Positions 36,456 to 46,281 are shown, counted from the first letter of the stretch. The stretch is DNA of 64,000 bases from Thalassospira xiamenensis M-5 = DSM 17429 (GCF_000300235.2 NZ_CP004388.1:3480001-3544000), one strand, 5' to 3'. Numbers and translations are program-made. The notes: generated from the letters alone by a model not told the origin.

Positions 36456-37244
36456 ATGCGCGATCTGATCCGAACCGCTCTTGCGTCCCTGTTGTTTCTG
36501 GCTGCCGCAACCACCGCCCGCGCCGAAGAAATCACGGTCTTTGCCGCCGCCAGCCTGACCGATGCCATGACGCAGGTGGCCCAAAGCTATGCCACGGCAA
36601 CCGGCGACACATTGCAGTTGTCCTATGCCAGTTCATCGACACTGGCCCGTCAGATCGCCGCAGGTGCCCCGGCTGATCTCTATATTTCAGCCAATCAGAA
36701 ATGGATGACCTGGCTTGCCGATCAGGACCTGATTGCCGCCAACAGCCGCCATGACCTTCTGGCCAATGCGCTTGTTCTGATTGCCCCCGCCGACAGTAAC
36801 CTTGAACCGATCACCATCACGTCCCAGACCGATCTGACCAGCCTGATCGGTGACGAGGACCGCATTGCCGTTGGCGACCCGGACCATGTCCCTGCCGGGA
36901 TTTACGCCAGACAGGCACTTGAAAACCTTGGTCAGTGGAACACCGTCGAACCAAGGCTGGCACGGGCCGATAATGTGCGCGCCGCCCTCGCACTGGTGGA
37001 ACGGGGCGAGGCACCGCTTGGCATTGTCTATGCCACCGATGCCGCCATCGCCACCGATGTCAAAACCATTGCCACCTTCCCCGAAAACAGTCATCTGGCC
37101 ATCACCTATCCGGTTGCGATCACCACCGGACAGACCAAACCCGCAACCGCAAAATTGCTGGCGTGGCTTTTGGGGGATGACGCGGGCAGCATTTTTGCGG
37201 AATATGGTTTCAAACGCCCGGCAACCAGCCCGAAGACACAATAA
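36456..37244 (+). CDS. modA: Molybdate ABC transporter, periplasmic binding protein
   Basis: The 262-residue precursor has a signal peptide of about 22 residues (…TTARAEE). The mature protein is the ModA-type oxyanion-binding protein: ITVFAAASLTDAM, LSYASSSTLARQI (the Ser residues bind oxyanion), AGAPADLYISANQKWM, and VRAALALVERGEAPLGIVYATDA near the second oxyanion site. It binds molybdate or tungstate and delivers it to ModBC. The start is the ATG at 36456 that begins the signal peptide. It is first in modABC, behind the ModE box. Confidence 0.93.
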   Translation: MRDLIRTALASLLFLAAATTARAEEITVFAAASLTDAMTQVAQSYATATGDTLQLSYASSSTLARQIAAGAPADLYISANQKWMTWLADQDLIAANSRHDLLANALVLIAPADSNLEPITITSQTDLTSLIGDEDRIAVGDPDHVPAGIYARQALENLGQWNTVEPRLARADNVRAALALVERGEAPLGIVYATDAAIATDVKTIATFPENSHLAITYPVAITTGQTKPATAKLLAWLLGDDAGSIFAEYGFKRPATSPKTQ

Positions 37245-37250
37245 CAAACC

Positions 37251-37943
37251 ATGATCACACTCACCGAAGCCGAGATCGAAGCCCTGCTGCTAAGCCTGCG
37301 CATTTCCGGCGTGGCGGTGATATGTGCCCTGCCCTTTGCCATTCTGGCTGCCGCCCTTCTGGCGCAGGCCCGCTTTCCCGGCAGGATTTTGGTCGATGCG
37401 CTGGTGCATCTGCCATTGATCCTGCCGCCGGTTGTGATGGGCTATCTTTTGCTGATCAGTTTTGGCACCCGCGCACCGCTTGGCGCATGGTTGCTGGAAA
37501 CATTTGATATCCGTCTGATTTTCAGCTGGACCGGTGCGGCACTGGCCGCCGGGATCGTCAGCTTCCCGTTTCAGGTCCGCGCCATCAGGCTGGCACTGGA
37601 AAATATCGATCCCGGCCTTTATCACACCGCCGAAACACTGGGGGCCGGGCCGGTTGACCGGTTCTTCAGCCTGACATTACCGCTGGCCCTACCCGGTATT
37701 ATTGCCGGGGCAATTACCGCCTTTGCCGCCAGCCTTGGTGAATTTGGGGCCATCATCACATTCGTGTCCAACGTTCCGGGTGAAACACGCACCCTGCCGC
37801 TTGCGATCTATACCGCGATCCAGACACCGGGCGGCGAACTGGCCGCCGCACGCCTTGCCGCCATTTCCATCGGACTTGCCTTGATCGGGCTCGTGCTTTC
37901 GGAATTTGCCATGCGCCATATTCGCAAAAGGGCCCGCGCATGA
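37251..37943 (+). CDS. modB: Molybdate ABC transporter permease
   Basis: The 230-residue inner-membrane protein has five to six helices and the ABC-coupling EAA loop ETLGAGPVDRFFSLTLPLALPGI. Typical ModB segments include LPPVVMGYLLLISFG and SLGEFGAIITFVSNVPGETRTLPLAIYT. It begins 6 bases after modA, and its stop overlaps the modC start (ATGA), so the three genes are one transcript. Confidence 0.94.
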   Translation: MITLTEAEIEALLLSLRISGVAVICALPFAILAAALLAQARFPGRILVDALVHLPLILPPVVMGYLLLISFGTRAPLGAWLLETFDIRLIFSWTGAALAAGIVSFPFQVRAIRLALENIDPGLYHTAETLGAGPVDRFFSLTLPLALPGIIAGAITAFAASLGEFGAIITFVSNVPGETRTLPLAIYTAIQTPGGELAAARLAAISIGLALIGLVLSEFAMRHIRKRARA

Positions 37944-39055
37944 GCATTTCCGTCGATATCCGCCACAAGATCGGCAAGCTGGACCTCCATGCGCAGTTCG
38001 ACATTGCCGAACCCGGCATTACCGCCCTTTTTGGCCCGTCGGGCAGCGGCAAAACCACGATCATCAATGCGATTGCCGGGTTGCTGCGCCCGGATCAGGG
38101 GCGCATCACCATCCATGACCGCCCTGTATTTGACAGCATGCAACGGGTCAATCTGGCACCGCGCAAACGCCGGGTCGGTTATGTCTTTCAGGACGCCAGA
38201 CTGTTCCCGCATCTGAGTGTCGCGGCCAACTTGTTTTACGCCCATAAACGCAGCGACCGGCCAATGACCCGGTCCGCCTGCGATGATGTCATCGCGATGC
38301 TCGGTATCGGCAATCTGCTATCGCGCCGCCCCAACCTTCTTTCCGGCGGCGAGAAACAGCGCGTCTCGCTGGGCCGGGCATTGCTAGGCAATCCGGAAAT
38401 CCTGCTGCTTGACGAACCGCTCTCGGCCCTTGATCAGGCCCGCAAGAACGAGATCATCCCCTATCTGGAAAATCTGCGTGACGCACGGCAATTGCCGATC
38501 CTTTATGTCAGCCACGCGATTGATGAAGTCGCCCGTCTGGCCGATCATATGGTGGTGATGGAAGGTGGTAAAACGCTTGCCAGCGGATCGGTATTTGACA
38601 TGCTGGGCCGAACCGACCTTGCCCCGCTTGCCGGGCAGTTCGATACGGGAACTGTTCTGCCCGCCACGGTCAAAAGCCGCGATCCGCAGGGTGTCATAAG
38701 CTTCCTTGACTGTGCCGGGCAACGATTTGTCGTGCCCTTCCTTGGCAAGAAATCCGGAAGCCCGGTGCGCCTGCATATCCGGGCGCGTGATGTGATGATC
38801 GCCCGAACCGCCCCGACCGGGATCAGTGCCAATAACGTCCTGCCGGTAACGATCCGCGATATTGCCGATAATGGCGGCGATACGCTGGATGTCACACTGG
38901 GGCTGGGTCATGACGATACCGGTGAAAACCGCACAATCCATGCCCGCATCACCCAATGGTCGGCAACACGCCTGAAACTTGCCATCGGGCAAGGGGTCTT
39001 TGCGGTGATCAAGTCGGTCACGGTCGACGGGCATCTGCGCGCCGACGATCTTTAA
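37940..39055 (+). CDS. modC: Molybdate ABC transporter ATP-binding protein
   Basis: The 371-residue ATPase has Walker A GPSGSGKTT, signature LLSGGEKQRVSLGRALL, Walker B ILLLDEPLSALD and the His switch YVSHAIDE. The last 80 residues form a Mop/TOBE domain (from about 295) that binds molybdate and gives feedback inhibition in homologues. Its last four bases overlap the convergent ModE-like gene. Confidence 0.94.
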   Translation: MSISVDIRHKIGKLDLHAQFDIAEPGITALFGPSGSGKTTIINAIAGLLRPDQGRITIHDRPVFDSMQRVNLAPRKRRVGYVFQDARLFPHLSVAANLFYAHKRSDRPMTRSACDDVIAMLGIGNLLSRRPNLLSGGEKQRVSLGRALLGNPEILLLDEPLSALDQARKNEIIPYLENLRDARQLPILYVSHAIDEVARLADHMVVMEGGKTLASGSVFDMLGRTDLAPLAGQFDTGTVLPATVKSRDPQGVISFLDCAGQRFVVPFLGKKSGSPVRLHIRARDVMIARTAPTGISANNVLPVTIRDIADNGGDTLDVTLGLGHDDTGENRTIHARITQWSATRLKLAIGQGVFAVIKSVTVDGHLRADDL

Positions 39056-39432
39056 GACCCTTCTTCGGTCGGCGGGGACGGATCGCCCGCCAGTTCATCG
39101 GCAAGCTTGCGCAACGGGTCGGCCAATGCTTCGTTCGCACGGGTTTGCGCATCGTCGTAAATCGCAATGATCCGCATCCCCGTCCCGGTCAGGCTGGCCC
39201 CGCCACGGCCTGCACCCCCCATCCGGGTTTCAACAACCGGGGCGGCAAAGCTTTTGTTCAATTCTTCAAGCAGCATCCACGCCCGGCGATAGGACATGCC
39301 CATCGAACGCGCCGCCGCCGAAATCGACTGTTCACGATCAATCGCGCGCAGCAGATCGATCTTGCCATAACCAAGGCGAACCCCATCGGGCAATTCGATT
39401 TTAAGCCGGATTTTAAGGTCGGTTTTGCTCAT
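39052..39432 (-). CDS. One-domain ModE-type molybdate regulator
   Basis: The 126-residue protein has only the N-terminal winged helix-turn-helix of ModE (LGYGKIDLLRAIDREQSIS... AARSMGMSYRRAWMLLEELN and G(G)AGRGGASLTGTG). The molybdate-binding TOBE domains of E. coli ModE are missing. Such short forms occur in Alphaproteobacteria. How it senses molybdate is unclear; it may sense indirectly or need a partner. It converges on modC, and the ModE box before modA is the obvious target. No sequence between its start and the neighbour suggests another target. Confidence 0.82.
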   Translation of the reverse strand: MSKTDLKIRLKIELPDGVRLGYGKIDLLRAIDREQSISAAARSMGMSYRRAWMLLEELNKSFAAPVVETRMGGAGRGGASLTGTGMRIIAIYDDAQTRANEALADPLRKLADELAGDPSPPTEEGS

Positions 39433-39497
39433 GATGACAATCTAGCGCCTTGGTCACATGCGCGCTACTGCCAACCGCGAAACGGGCATCCGTACAA

Positions 39498-40445
39498 TCA
39501 GTTAACCGGACTCACCAGCGTCCCGTCGGCAAACCATTGCGCCAGATTATCGACCACCATCTGCGCCATCGCATCGCGGGTTTCAACCGTGCCGCTGGCG
39601 TTGTGGGGATACAGCACGACATTGTCAAACCCGGCAAAGGCACGGTCCATATGCGGTTCATTATGGAACACATCCAGCCCCGCCCCGGCAATCACGCCAT
39701 CCCGAAGTGCCGCAATCAGTGCCGGTTCATCAATCACCGAACCACGGGCGATATTGATGACAAAACCACGCGGGCCAAGTGCCTTCAAAACGTCGGCATT
39801 GATGATCCCCTGTGTCGCCGCCCCGCCGGGGCAGGAAACCATCAGAACATCCGCCCAGTTCGCAAGCCCGATCAGATCGGCCTCATAATGATAATCGACC
39901 GGTTTTTTGGATCGTCCGAAATAACCGATTTCCATGCCAATCGGTTCCGCCCGCGCGGCAATCGCCTGCCCGATCCGGCCAAGCCCGACAATGCCAAGCT
40001 TCTTGCCGCGCGCGGTTGTGGTTAACGGCATCGCCCCCTTTTCCGACCATTGACCGCTGCGCGCCCAATGATCACCCACAACCAGCCGCCGAAGCGTCGC
40101 CAGCAGCAGCATGATCGCGGTATCGGCCACATCGTCATTCAAAACGTCGGGCGTGTTGGAAACGCGAATGCCACGCGCCGTACAGGCCGCGATATCAATC
40201 GCGTCATAACCGACCCCGAAACTTGTAATCACCTTAAGGTTCGGCAGCTTCCCGATCAGCTCCGTCGGCACCCCGACCCCGGCGGTCGAAACAAGGGCTG
40301 TGATCCTGTCTGCCACGTTGGCCAGAAACGCATCCTTGTCCGTCGCCTGATCCCAGCGATGCAGTTCGTATTTCGCAGCAAGTTCTTCCATATGACGCGG
40401 CCGGATGGCCGAAATAACGAGGATATGTTTATCAGATCGGGACAT
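39498..40445 (-). CDS. D-isomer-specific 2-hydroxyacid dehydrogenase
   Basis: The 315-residue NAD(P)-dependent enzyme has the bi-lobed fold of the GyaR/SerA family. The N-terminal part contains TSFGVGYDAIDIAACTARGIRVSNTPDVL. The coenzyme motif GKKLGIVGLGRIGQAIAARAE is followed by an Arg in GRSKKP, which suggests NADPH. The catalytic Arg and Glu lie in NIARGSVIDEPAL and the catalytic His in LDVFHNEPHM. It could reduce glyoxylate, hydroxypyruvate or another 2-keto acid; the exact substrate is unknown. It is divergent from soxB, with a 246-base shared region, and could act on glyoxylate made from C1 or amine metabolism, but this link is speculative. Confidence 0.85.
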   Translation of the reverse strand: MSRSDKHILVISAIRPRHMEELAAKYELHRWDQATDKDAFLANVADRITALVSTAGVGVPTELIGKLPNLKVITSFGVGYDAIDIAACTARGIRVSNTPDVLNDDVADTAIMLLLATLRRLVVGDHWARSGQWSEKGAMPLTTTARGKKLGIVGLGRIGQAIAARAEPIGMEIGYFGRSKKPVDYHYEADLIGLANWADVLMVSCPGGAATQGIINADVLKALGPRGFVINIARGSVIDEPALIAALRDGVIAGAGLDVFHNEPHMDRAFAGFDNVVLYPHNASGTVETRDAMAQMVVDNLAQWFADGTLVSPVN

Positions 40446-40691
40446 CGGGGCTTCTCCGTTGGTGGCGGGAGGTCACAGACTAGCGACATGCAACTTGTAA
40501 AACAAGAAAACAGGAAAATTAACAGGACATCGTACATGCCGCCCTGAACTTGCCACCTGTCGCAGCGCCATTGCACACTACCTGCCCGGATGGCGAATAT
40601 GTACAACAGATATGACGCAAATATCCAATCGCGACGTCGCAAATTCACATCTAATCGTGCAAAATCATGACACTTGGTGGAGCCGCTTCTC

Positions 40692-41945
40692 ATGACGCAT
40701 TTTTCTGCTTTGTCGCTGTTAAAGAATGCTTTTACAGGACAAAAGAACTGGCAGGCGCAATGGCCCGACAGCCAACCGAAGGCAGAATATGACGTCGTCA
40801 TTGTCGGTGCTGGTGGGCATGGGCTTGGCGCGGCTTATTATCTGGCCAAGGAACACGGCATCACCAATGTCGCCGTGATCGACAAGGGCTGGCTGGGTGG
40901 CGGCAATACCGGGCGCAACACCACGATCATCCGGTCAAACTATCTTTATGATGAAAGTGCCCGTCTTTATGACCATGCCGTTGATCTTTGGGAAGGTCTT
41001 AGCCAGGATCTGAATTACAATGTCATGTTTTCGCGCCGCGGCGTTCTGATGCTCGCACACAATGTTCATGACGTTCAATCGTTTCAGCGCCACATCCATT
41101 CCAACCGCCTGAACGGTGTCGATAACCGCTGGCTCTCTGCCCACGAAGCCAAGGAATTCTGCCCGCCGCTTAATATTTCGCCCAACGCACGCTATCCGGT
41201 TGTCGGTGCCGCCCTTCAGATGCGCGCCGGAACCGCCCGCCACGATGCGGTTGCGTGGGGCTATGCGCGCGGGGCATCACAACGCGGTGTGGATATCATC
41301 CAGAACTGCCCGGTCACCGCGATCCGCCGCGGGCCGGATGGCGCGGTCGAAGGCGTTGAAACCGCCAAGGGCTTTATTCGTGCCAAAAAGGTCGCGGTTT
41401 CGGCTGCCGGTCACACCAGCGTCGTGATGGAAACCGCCGGTGTGCGCATGCCCCTTGAAAGCTATCCGCTTCAGGCACTGGTATCCGAACCGGTCAAGCC
41501 GATCTTCCCCTGTGTCGTCATGTCCAACACCGTCCATGCCTATATCAGCCAGTCGGACAAGGGCGAACTCGTGATCGGATCGGGCACCGATCAATATACC
41601 AGTTATTCCCAGCGTGGCGGCCTGCCGCTGATCGAACATACGGTTGCCGCGATCTGCGAGATTTTCCCGATCTTCAACCGCATGCGGATGTTGCGCAAAT
41701 GGGGCGGCATTGTGGATGTGACCCCGGATCGCTCACCGATCCTTGGCATGACACCGGTACCCGGCCTTTACGTCAATTGCGGCTGGGGCACGGGCGGGTT
41801 CAAGGCCACACCGGGTGCTGCCCATACGCTTGCATGGACGGTTGCCAAAGGCACCCCGCATGACATCAACGCCCCCTTCACGCTGGACCGTTTCCGGACC
41901 GGCCGTCTGATTGACGAAGCGGCCGCAGCCGCCGTCGCACACTGA
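40692..41945 (+). CDS. soxB: Sarcosine oxidase beta subunit
   Basis: The 417-residue FAD/FMN subunit of the heterotetrameric sarcosine oxidase oxidises sarcosine and passes the methyl group to tetrahydrofolate in the complex. The ADP-binding motif is VVIVGAGGHGLGAAYYLAKEHG, with the typical GGNTGRNTTIIRSNYL behind it. MRAGTARHDAVAWGYARGA and LSTGCGWGTGGFKATP-like C-terminal GWGTGGFKATPGA are family hallmarks. The covalent FMN-linking His lies in the region around residues 170-180. The ATG at 40692 has GGTGGAG upstream and is used instead of a TTG codon further upstream. First gene of soxBDAG. Confidence 0.93.
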   Translation: MTHFSALSLLKNAFTGQKNWQAQWPDSQPKAEYDVVIVGAGGHGLGAAYYLAKEHGITNVAVIDKGWLGGGNTGRNTTIIRSNYLYDESARLYDHAVDLWEGLSQDLNYNVMFSRRGVLMLAHNVHDVQSFQRHIHSNRLNGVDNRWLSAHEAKEFCPPLNISPNARYPVVGAALQMRAGTARHDAVAWGYARGASQRGVDIIQNCPVTAIRRGPDGAVEGVETAKGFIRAKKVAVSAAGHTSVVMETAGVRMPLESYPLQALVSEPVKPIFPCVVMSNTVHAYISQSDKGELVIGSGTDQYTSYSQRGGLPLIEHTVAAICEIFPIFNRMRMLRKWGGIVDVTPDRSPILGMTPVPGLYVNCGWGTGGFKATPGAAHTLAWTVAKGTPHDINAPFTLDRFRTGRLIDEAAAAAVAH

Positions 41946-41956
41946 GGAGAACCAAC

Positions 41957-42277
41957 ATGCTTCTCATCCATTGCCCCTATTGCGATGAAACGCTGCCGGA
42001 ACTGGAATTCACCTATGGCGGCGAAGCCCATATCGCGCGCCCGGCAAATCCAGCGGACAAAACCGATGATGAATGGCGCGATTTCCTGTTCATCCGCACC
42101 AATGTCAAGGGACCCCATTTTGAACGCTGGCGTCATGCCCATGGTTGCGGCCGGTTCTTTAACGCCGTGCGCGACACCGTCTCGGACCGGTTCCTGACAA
42201 CATACAAGGCGGGCGATGCGCGCCCTGACCTTGCTGTTTTGCTTGAAGATGCCGCAAAGAAGGAGCCTTCGAAATGA
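41957..42277 (+). CDS. soxD: Sarcosine oxidase delta subunit
   Basis: The 106-residue small subunit has a zinc site: CPYCDETLPELEF near the N-terminus and HAHGCGRFFNAVRDT in the C-terminal half, which gives Cys-Cys-His-Cys ligands. It is the structural delta subunit in the alpha-beta-gamma-delta complex. It lies 11 bases after soxB, and soxA starts in its stop codon (ATGA). Confidence 0.93.
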   Translation: MLLIHCPYCDETLPELEFTYGGEAHIARPANPADKTDDEWRDFLFIRTNVKGPHFERWRHAHGCGRFFNAVRDTVSDRFLTTYKAGDARPDLAVLLEDAAKKEPSK

Positions 42278-45267
42278 CCGCTTTCCGCGTTCCGGGGCGT
42301 GGCCGGGTCCTTCACAATCGGCCGGTTTCCTTCACCTTTGACGGCGACACCTATCAGGGCCTTGAAGGCGACACTGTCGCATCCGCCCTGATCGCCAATG
42401 GCGTTCACCTGATGGGGCGTTCGTTCAAATATCATCGTCCGCGTGGCCCGATTGCGGCAGGCTCGGAAGAACCAAACGCCCTGATCGGAACGCGCCGCGG
42501 CAAGGGGCAGTTTGAACCCAACACACGTGCAACCGTGCAGGAAATCTGGAACGGCCTTGAAACCAGCAGCCAGAACAAATATCCCAGCCTGAAATTTGAT
42601 ATCGGCGCGATCAATGACCGCCTTTACATGCTGTTTTCCGCCGGGTTCTATTACAAGACCTTCATGTGGCCCCGCTCATTCTGGGACAAGGTTTACGAAC
42701 CCTTTATCCGGGCGGCTGCCGGTCTTGGCGTGTCACCGACCGAACCAGATCCTGACAATTACGCATCGCGTTATCTGCATACCGATATTCTGGTTGTCGG
42801 TGCCGGTCCTGCCGGTCTTGCCGCGGCGCGCGCGGCGGCCGAATCCGGGCTTCGCGTCACGCTGGTCGATGAAAACGCCGAACCGGGCGGAACGCTTTTA
42901 AGCGAACCACAGGCAAAAATTGACGGCAAACCGGCATGGGATTGGCTGGAGGCCGAACGCGATGCCCTGACCGGGCTTGGTGTCCGGATCATGACCCGCA
43001 CCACAGCCATTGGCTATTACCATCAGAACATGATCGGCCTGTGTCAGAAACTGACCGATCATCTGGAAAAACCGGCCGATGGGGCCCCGCGGGAACGCAT
43101 GTGGCGGGTCCGCGCCAAACAGGTTATTCTGGCGCAGGGTGCGCTTGAAAAGCCGCTGGTATTTGATGGCAATGATCGTCCGGGCGTGATGCTGGCCGGA
43201 TCGGCGCAAACCTATCTGAACCGCTATGGCGTGCGCGTGGGTAACAGGGCCGTCGCGGTCACCAGCCATGACAGCGCATGGTATGCGGCCTTTGATCTGG
43301 CATCGGCCGGAACGAAGATCAAGGCCATTGTCGACACCCGCCCCGCCCCGAATGCCAACCTTGTCAAGGAAGCCGCCGCACGCGGGATCACGGTCTTTGC
43401 CGGTTATACCGCAACCGGCACGTCGGGCCGCCTGCGCATCAAATCGGTGCGGATCAACAAGGTTGAAAACGGCACCGTTCTGGCCGCCCAGACATTGGCC
43501 TGCGACAGCCTTCTGGTCTGCGGGGGCTGGACCCCGTCGCTCCATCTGTTTTCCCATACCAAGGGGACGCTTAAATGGGATGATCAAAGCCAGACCTTCC
43601 TGCCCGACCGCATTACCGAGGATTGCCAGATCGCCGGTGCCGGGCGTGGCCTTTGGGGGATCGAAGCCGCCCTTAATGACGGGTTCGCGATGGGCGCTGC
43701 TGCGGCCAGGGCGCTTGGCAAAAACGCGACGGTCAAAACGCTTTCGGTTGCCGATGACCGCCCCGGTTCGGGTGCCAGCCACACCGAACTTCCGACCGAC
43801 CTTGACGCTGGCAAGGCCCGCGCCTTTGTCGATTATCAGAACGATGTGACGGCCAAGGATCTGCGCCTTGCCGTGCGCGAAGGCATGCGCTCGATCGAAC
43901 ATGTCAAACGCTACACCACCAATGGCATGGCAACCGATCAGGGCAAGATGTCAAACATCAACGGCCTGAACATTGCCGCCGATGCCCTTGGCAAGAAACA
44001 GCCCGAAGTCGGCCTGACCACCTTCCGCCCGCCCTATACCCCGACGACGTTCGGGGCGTTTGTCGGCTATCACAAGGGCGATCATTTCGAAGTCACCCGC
44101 AAAACCCCCATCGATAGCTGGGCCGAAGAAAATGGTGCGGTGTTCGAACCGGTCAGCCTGTGGCGTCGTGCATGGTATTTCCCCAAGGATGGCGAGGATA
44201 TGGACGCTGCCGTGCGTCGCGAATGCCGCGCAACACGCAAATCGCTTGGCATGTTTGACGCATCCACCCTTGGCAAGATCGAGGTGGTCGGCCCCGATGC
44301 GGTTGAATTCATGAACCGCATGTATACCAACCCCTGGACCAAACTTGCACCCGGTCGCACCCGTTATGGCCTTTTGCTTGGCGATGATGGCTATATCCGC
44401 GATGACGGCGTGATTGGCCGTCTGAGTGATGACCGTTTCCACATCACCACCACCACCGGTGGGGCCGCGCGCGTGCTGAACATGATGGAAGATTACCTTC
44501 AGACGGAATGGCCGGACCTCAAAGTCTGGCTGACCTCGACCACCGAACAATGGGCGACCATTGCGCTCAATGGTCCGAATGCCCGCAATCTTCTGGCCCC
44601 GTTTGTCGAGGGGCTTGATATTTCCGACGAAGCCTTCCCGCATATGTCGATTGCCGAATGCTCGGTTGCCGGTTTCCCGGCCCGCCTGTTCCGGGTCAGC
44701 TTCACGGGCGAGCTTGGCTTTGAGGTCAATGTCCCGGCCCGTCATGGCCGCGCCCTTTGGGAAACGCTTTTTGCGGCGGGTCAGAAATACGATATCTGCC
44801 CCTATGGTACCGAAACCATGCATGTCCTGCGTGCCGAAAAGGGCTTCATCATTGTCGGTCAGGATACCGACGGGACGGTGACGCCTTATGACGCGGGTGC
44901 CGGATGGGCCGTTGGCAAAAACAAGCCCGACTTTGTCGGGATGCGGGCCCTTAGCCGCCCGGACCTGACGGCAGAAGGCCGCAAGCAGCTTGTCGGGCTT
45001 CTGACCGATGATGGCACGTCCAAACTTGAAGAAGGCGCGCAGATTGTCCTTGATCCGAACCAGCCGATCCCGATGAAGATGGTCGGCCACGTGACATCGT
45101 CCTACCATAGCGACGCGGCAGGTCGCCCGATTGCCCTTGCCCTGATCGAAGGCGGCCACGGCAAGACCGGCGAAACGGTTTATATCCCGATGCCCGACCG
45201 GACGATCAGGGCCACCATCACCGGCACGGTCTTTTACGACCCCGAAAATGCGCGTCTCAAACTTTAA
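42274..45267 (+). CDS. soxA: Sarcosine oxidase alpha subunit
   Basis: The 997-residue multidomain subunit has an N-terminal ferredoxin-like domain that has lost its cluster (about 15-100), a FAD/NAD(P) domain (about 165-560) with DILVVGAGPAGLAAARAAAESG, and a C-terminal aminomethyltransferase (GcvT) domain (about 610-960) that binds tetrahydrofolate and takes the methylene group. Typical GcvT residues are SFTGELGFEVNVPARHG and a terminal VGHVTSSYHSDAAGRPIALAL. It forms the complex with SoxB, SoxD and SoxG. The length matches the family (about 970-1000). Confidence 0.95.
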   Translation: MTAFRVPGRGRVLHNRPVSFTFDGDTYQGLEGDTVASALIANGVHLMGRSFKYHRPRGPIAAGSEEPNALIGTRRGKGQFEPNTRATVQEIWNGLETSSQNKYPSLKFDIGAINDRLYMLFSAGFYYKTFMWPRSFWDKVYEPFIRAAAGLGVSPTEPDPDNYASRYLHTDILVVGAGPAGLAAARAAAESGLRVTLVDENAEPGGTLLSEPQAKIDGKPAWDWLEAERDALTGLGVRIMTRTTAIGYYHQNMIGLCQKLTDHLEKPADGAPRERMWRVRAKQVILAQGALEKPLVFDGNDRPGVMLAGSAQTYLNRYGVRVGNRAVAVTSHDSAWYAAFDLASAGTKIKAIVDTRPAPNANLVKEAAARGITVFAGYTATGTSGRLRIKSVRINKVENGTVLAAQTLACDSLLVCGGWTPSLHLFSHTKGTLKWDDQSQTFLPDRITEDCQIAGAGRGLWGIEAALNDGFAMGAAAARALGKNATVKTLSVADDRPGSGASHTELPTDLDAGKARAFVDYQNDVTAKDLRLAVREGMRSIEHVKRYTTNGMATDQGKMSNINGLNIAADALGKKQPEVGLTTFRPPYTPTTFGAFVGYHKGDHFEVTRKTPIDSWAEENGAVFEPVSLWRRAWYFPKDGEDMDAAVRRECRATRKSLGMFDASTLGKIEVVGPDAVEFMNRMYTNPWTKLAPGRTRYGLLLGDDGYIRDDGVIGRLSDDRFHITTTTGGAARVLNMMEDYLQTEWPDLKVWLTSTTEQWATIALNGPNARNLLAPFVEGLDISDEAFPHMSIAECSVAGFPARLFRVSFTGELGFEVNVPARHGRALWETLFAAGQKYDICPYGTETMHVLRAEKGFIIVGQDTDGTVTPYDAGAGWAVGKNKPDFVGMRALSRPDLTAEGRKQLVGLLTDDGTSKLEEGAQIVLDPNQPIPMKMVGHVTSSYHSDAAGRPIALALIEGGHGKTGETVYIPMPDRTIRATITGTVFYDPENARLKL

Positions 45268-45290
45268 ATTCCAAGGTCAGACAAGCGGAG

Positions 45291-45851
45291 ATGACTGCAA
45301 TGAATGCACATATCGACCTGTCCAAAGCCGGGATACTCGCCGAAAGCGCCGCCGTGCGTGTAGCACTTCTGCCCCCCGTCGCCCGCTTTTCACTTCGGGC
45401 CGCAACGCCCGAACAGAAGGCACTGTCAAAGGCGCTTGGCGTAACCCTTCCGGCCAAAATCGGTCAGTGCGGGCGCAAAGGGGATGTTGAAATCCTCTGC
45501 CTTGGCCCGGACGAATGGACGATCATCGCCCCCGAAGATCAGGCCGCGACGATCACCGATGCCTGTGCGGCGATTTATGCCCAAACCCCGCACAGCCTGA
45601 CGGAAATTTCCGACCGCGAAGTTACCGTGCGGATCACAGGCCCAAAGGCCAGCGACCTTATCACCATCGGATGCCCGCGCGACCTTGATCAATTACCGAC
45701 CGGCGAAGCACGCCGCACGGTTTTTGACGGTGTGTCAGCCGTCCTCTGGCGGGATGGCGATCAGGATTACCGCCTCGATCTTTGGCGCTCCTTCGCCCCG
45801 CATGTCATCGCCCTTCTGGAAACGGGATGCGCTGAACTTGCGGGCGAATAA
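45291..45851 (+). CDS. soxG: Sarcosine oxidase gamma subunit
   Basis: The 186-residue gamma subunit resembles a GcvT fragment: VALLPPVARFSLRA, LCLGPDEWTII, HSLTEISDREVTVRITGPKASDLITIGCPRDL and CGA/RRTVFDGVSAVLWRDGDQDYRLDLWRSF. It completes the soxBDAG order known in Rhizobium, Corynebacterium and Pseudomonas. Two ATG codons (45291 and 45300) both fit. It is followed by a long non-coding repeat region with no terminator close by. Confidence 0.9.
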   Translation: MTAMNAHIDLSKAGILAESAAVRVALLPPVARFSLRAATPEQKALSKALGVTLPAKIGQCGRKGDVEILCLGPDEWTIIAPEDQAATITDACAAIYAQTPHSLTEISDREVTVRITGPKASDLITIGCPRDLDQLPTGEARRTVFDGVSAVLWRDGDQDYRLDLWRSFAPHVIALLETGCAELAGE

Positions 45852-46028
45852 CCCGATGCCCGGGCCCTTTGCAAAGCTGCCGCAAACCCGGGACCAACAC
45901 TGCGATATGACGCCTCGACCCATGGCTTTCCCCGCAAGAGCCACGCGACGAACCCCAACCCGCCCCACAGCCGACGACGGCCCCAACGACAAACCACCTC
46001 CGCCAAAACCGGACGTCCCTCAATCCGG

Positions 46029-46281
46029 GAAGTCCCGACAAACGCGGGACTTCGGCATCCCCGCCAACGCGGCAGAGCAGACAGGCCGCCTTCGACCTCA
46101 CGGCCTACTCCGATCACTCCCGGCCATGGCGACATTTCCGGAAACCGATGAACCCCGGACACATTTCGGGCATTCGCCATCCTCGCCAACGGACGGTCTC
46201 CGGACTCACGTCCCGCTCCCATCACTCCCGGCCATATCGACATTTCCGGCAACTGATGAAGTCCGGACACACTTCGGGCTC
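46029..46281. repeat. Three degenerate repeats of about 110 bp, each with a hairpin
   Basis: Copy 1 starts with the hairpin GAAGTCCCG (46029-46037) and CGGGACTTC (46045-46053). Degenerate forms of it start near 46150 and 46258. Between them, ATCACTCCCGGCCAT...GACATTTCCG occurs at 46113-46140 and at 46221-46248 with a 108-base step. Sequence between copies has diverged. Confidence 0.6.

Noticed and set aside
42898..43902. Open frame of 334 codons antisense to soxA
   Set aside because: Shadow of the well-supported soxA frame.
45767..46270. Open frame of 167 codons (minus strand) with a repeated PEM(S)xWPGVxGxGRE motif
   Set aside because: The repeat in the protein simply reflects the 108-base DNA repeat. 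There is no ribosome site, and the composition (Arg, Gly, Trp, Ser) is odd. Kept as a repeat, not a gene.
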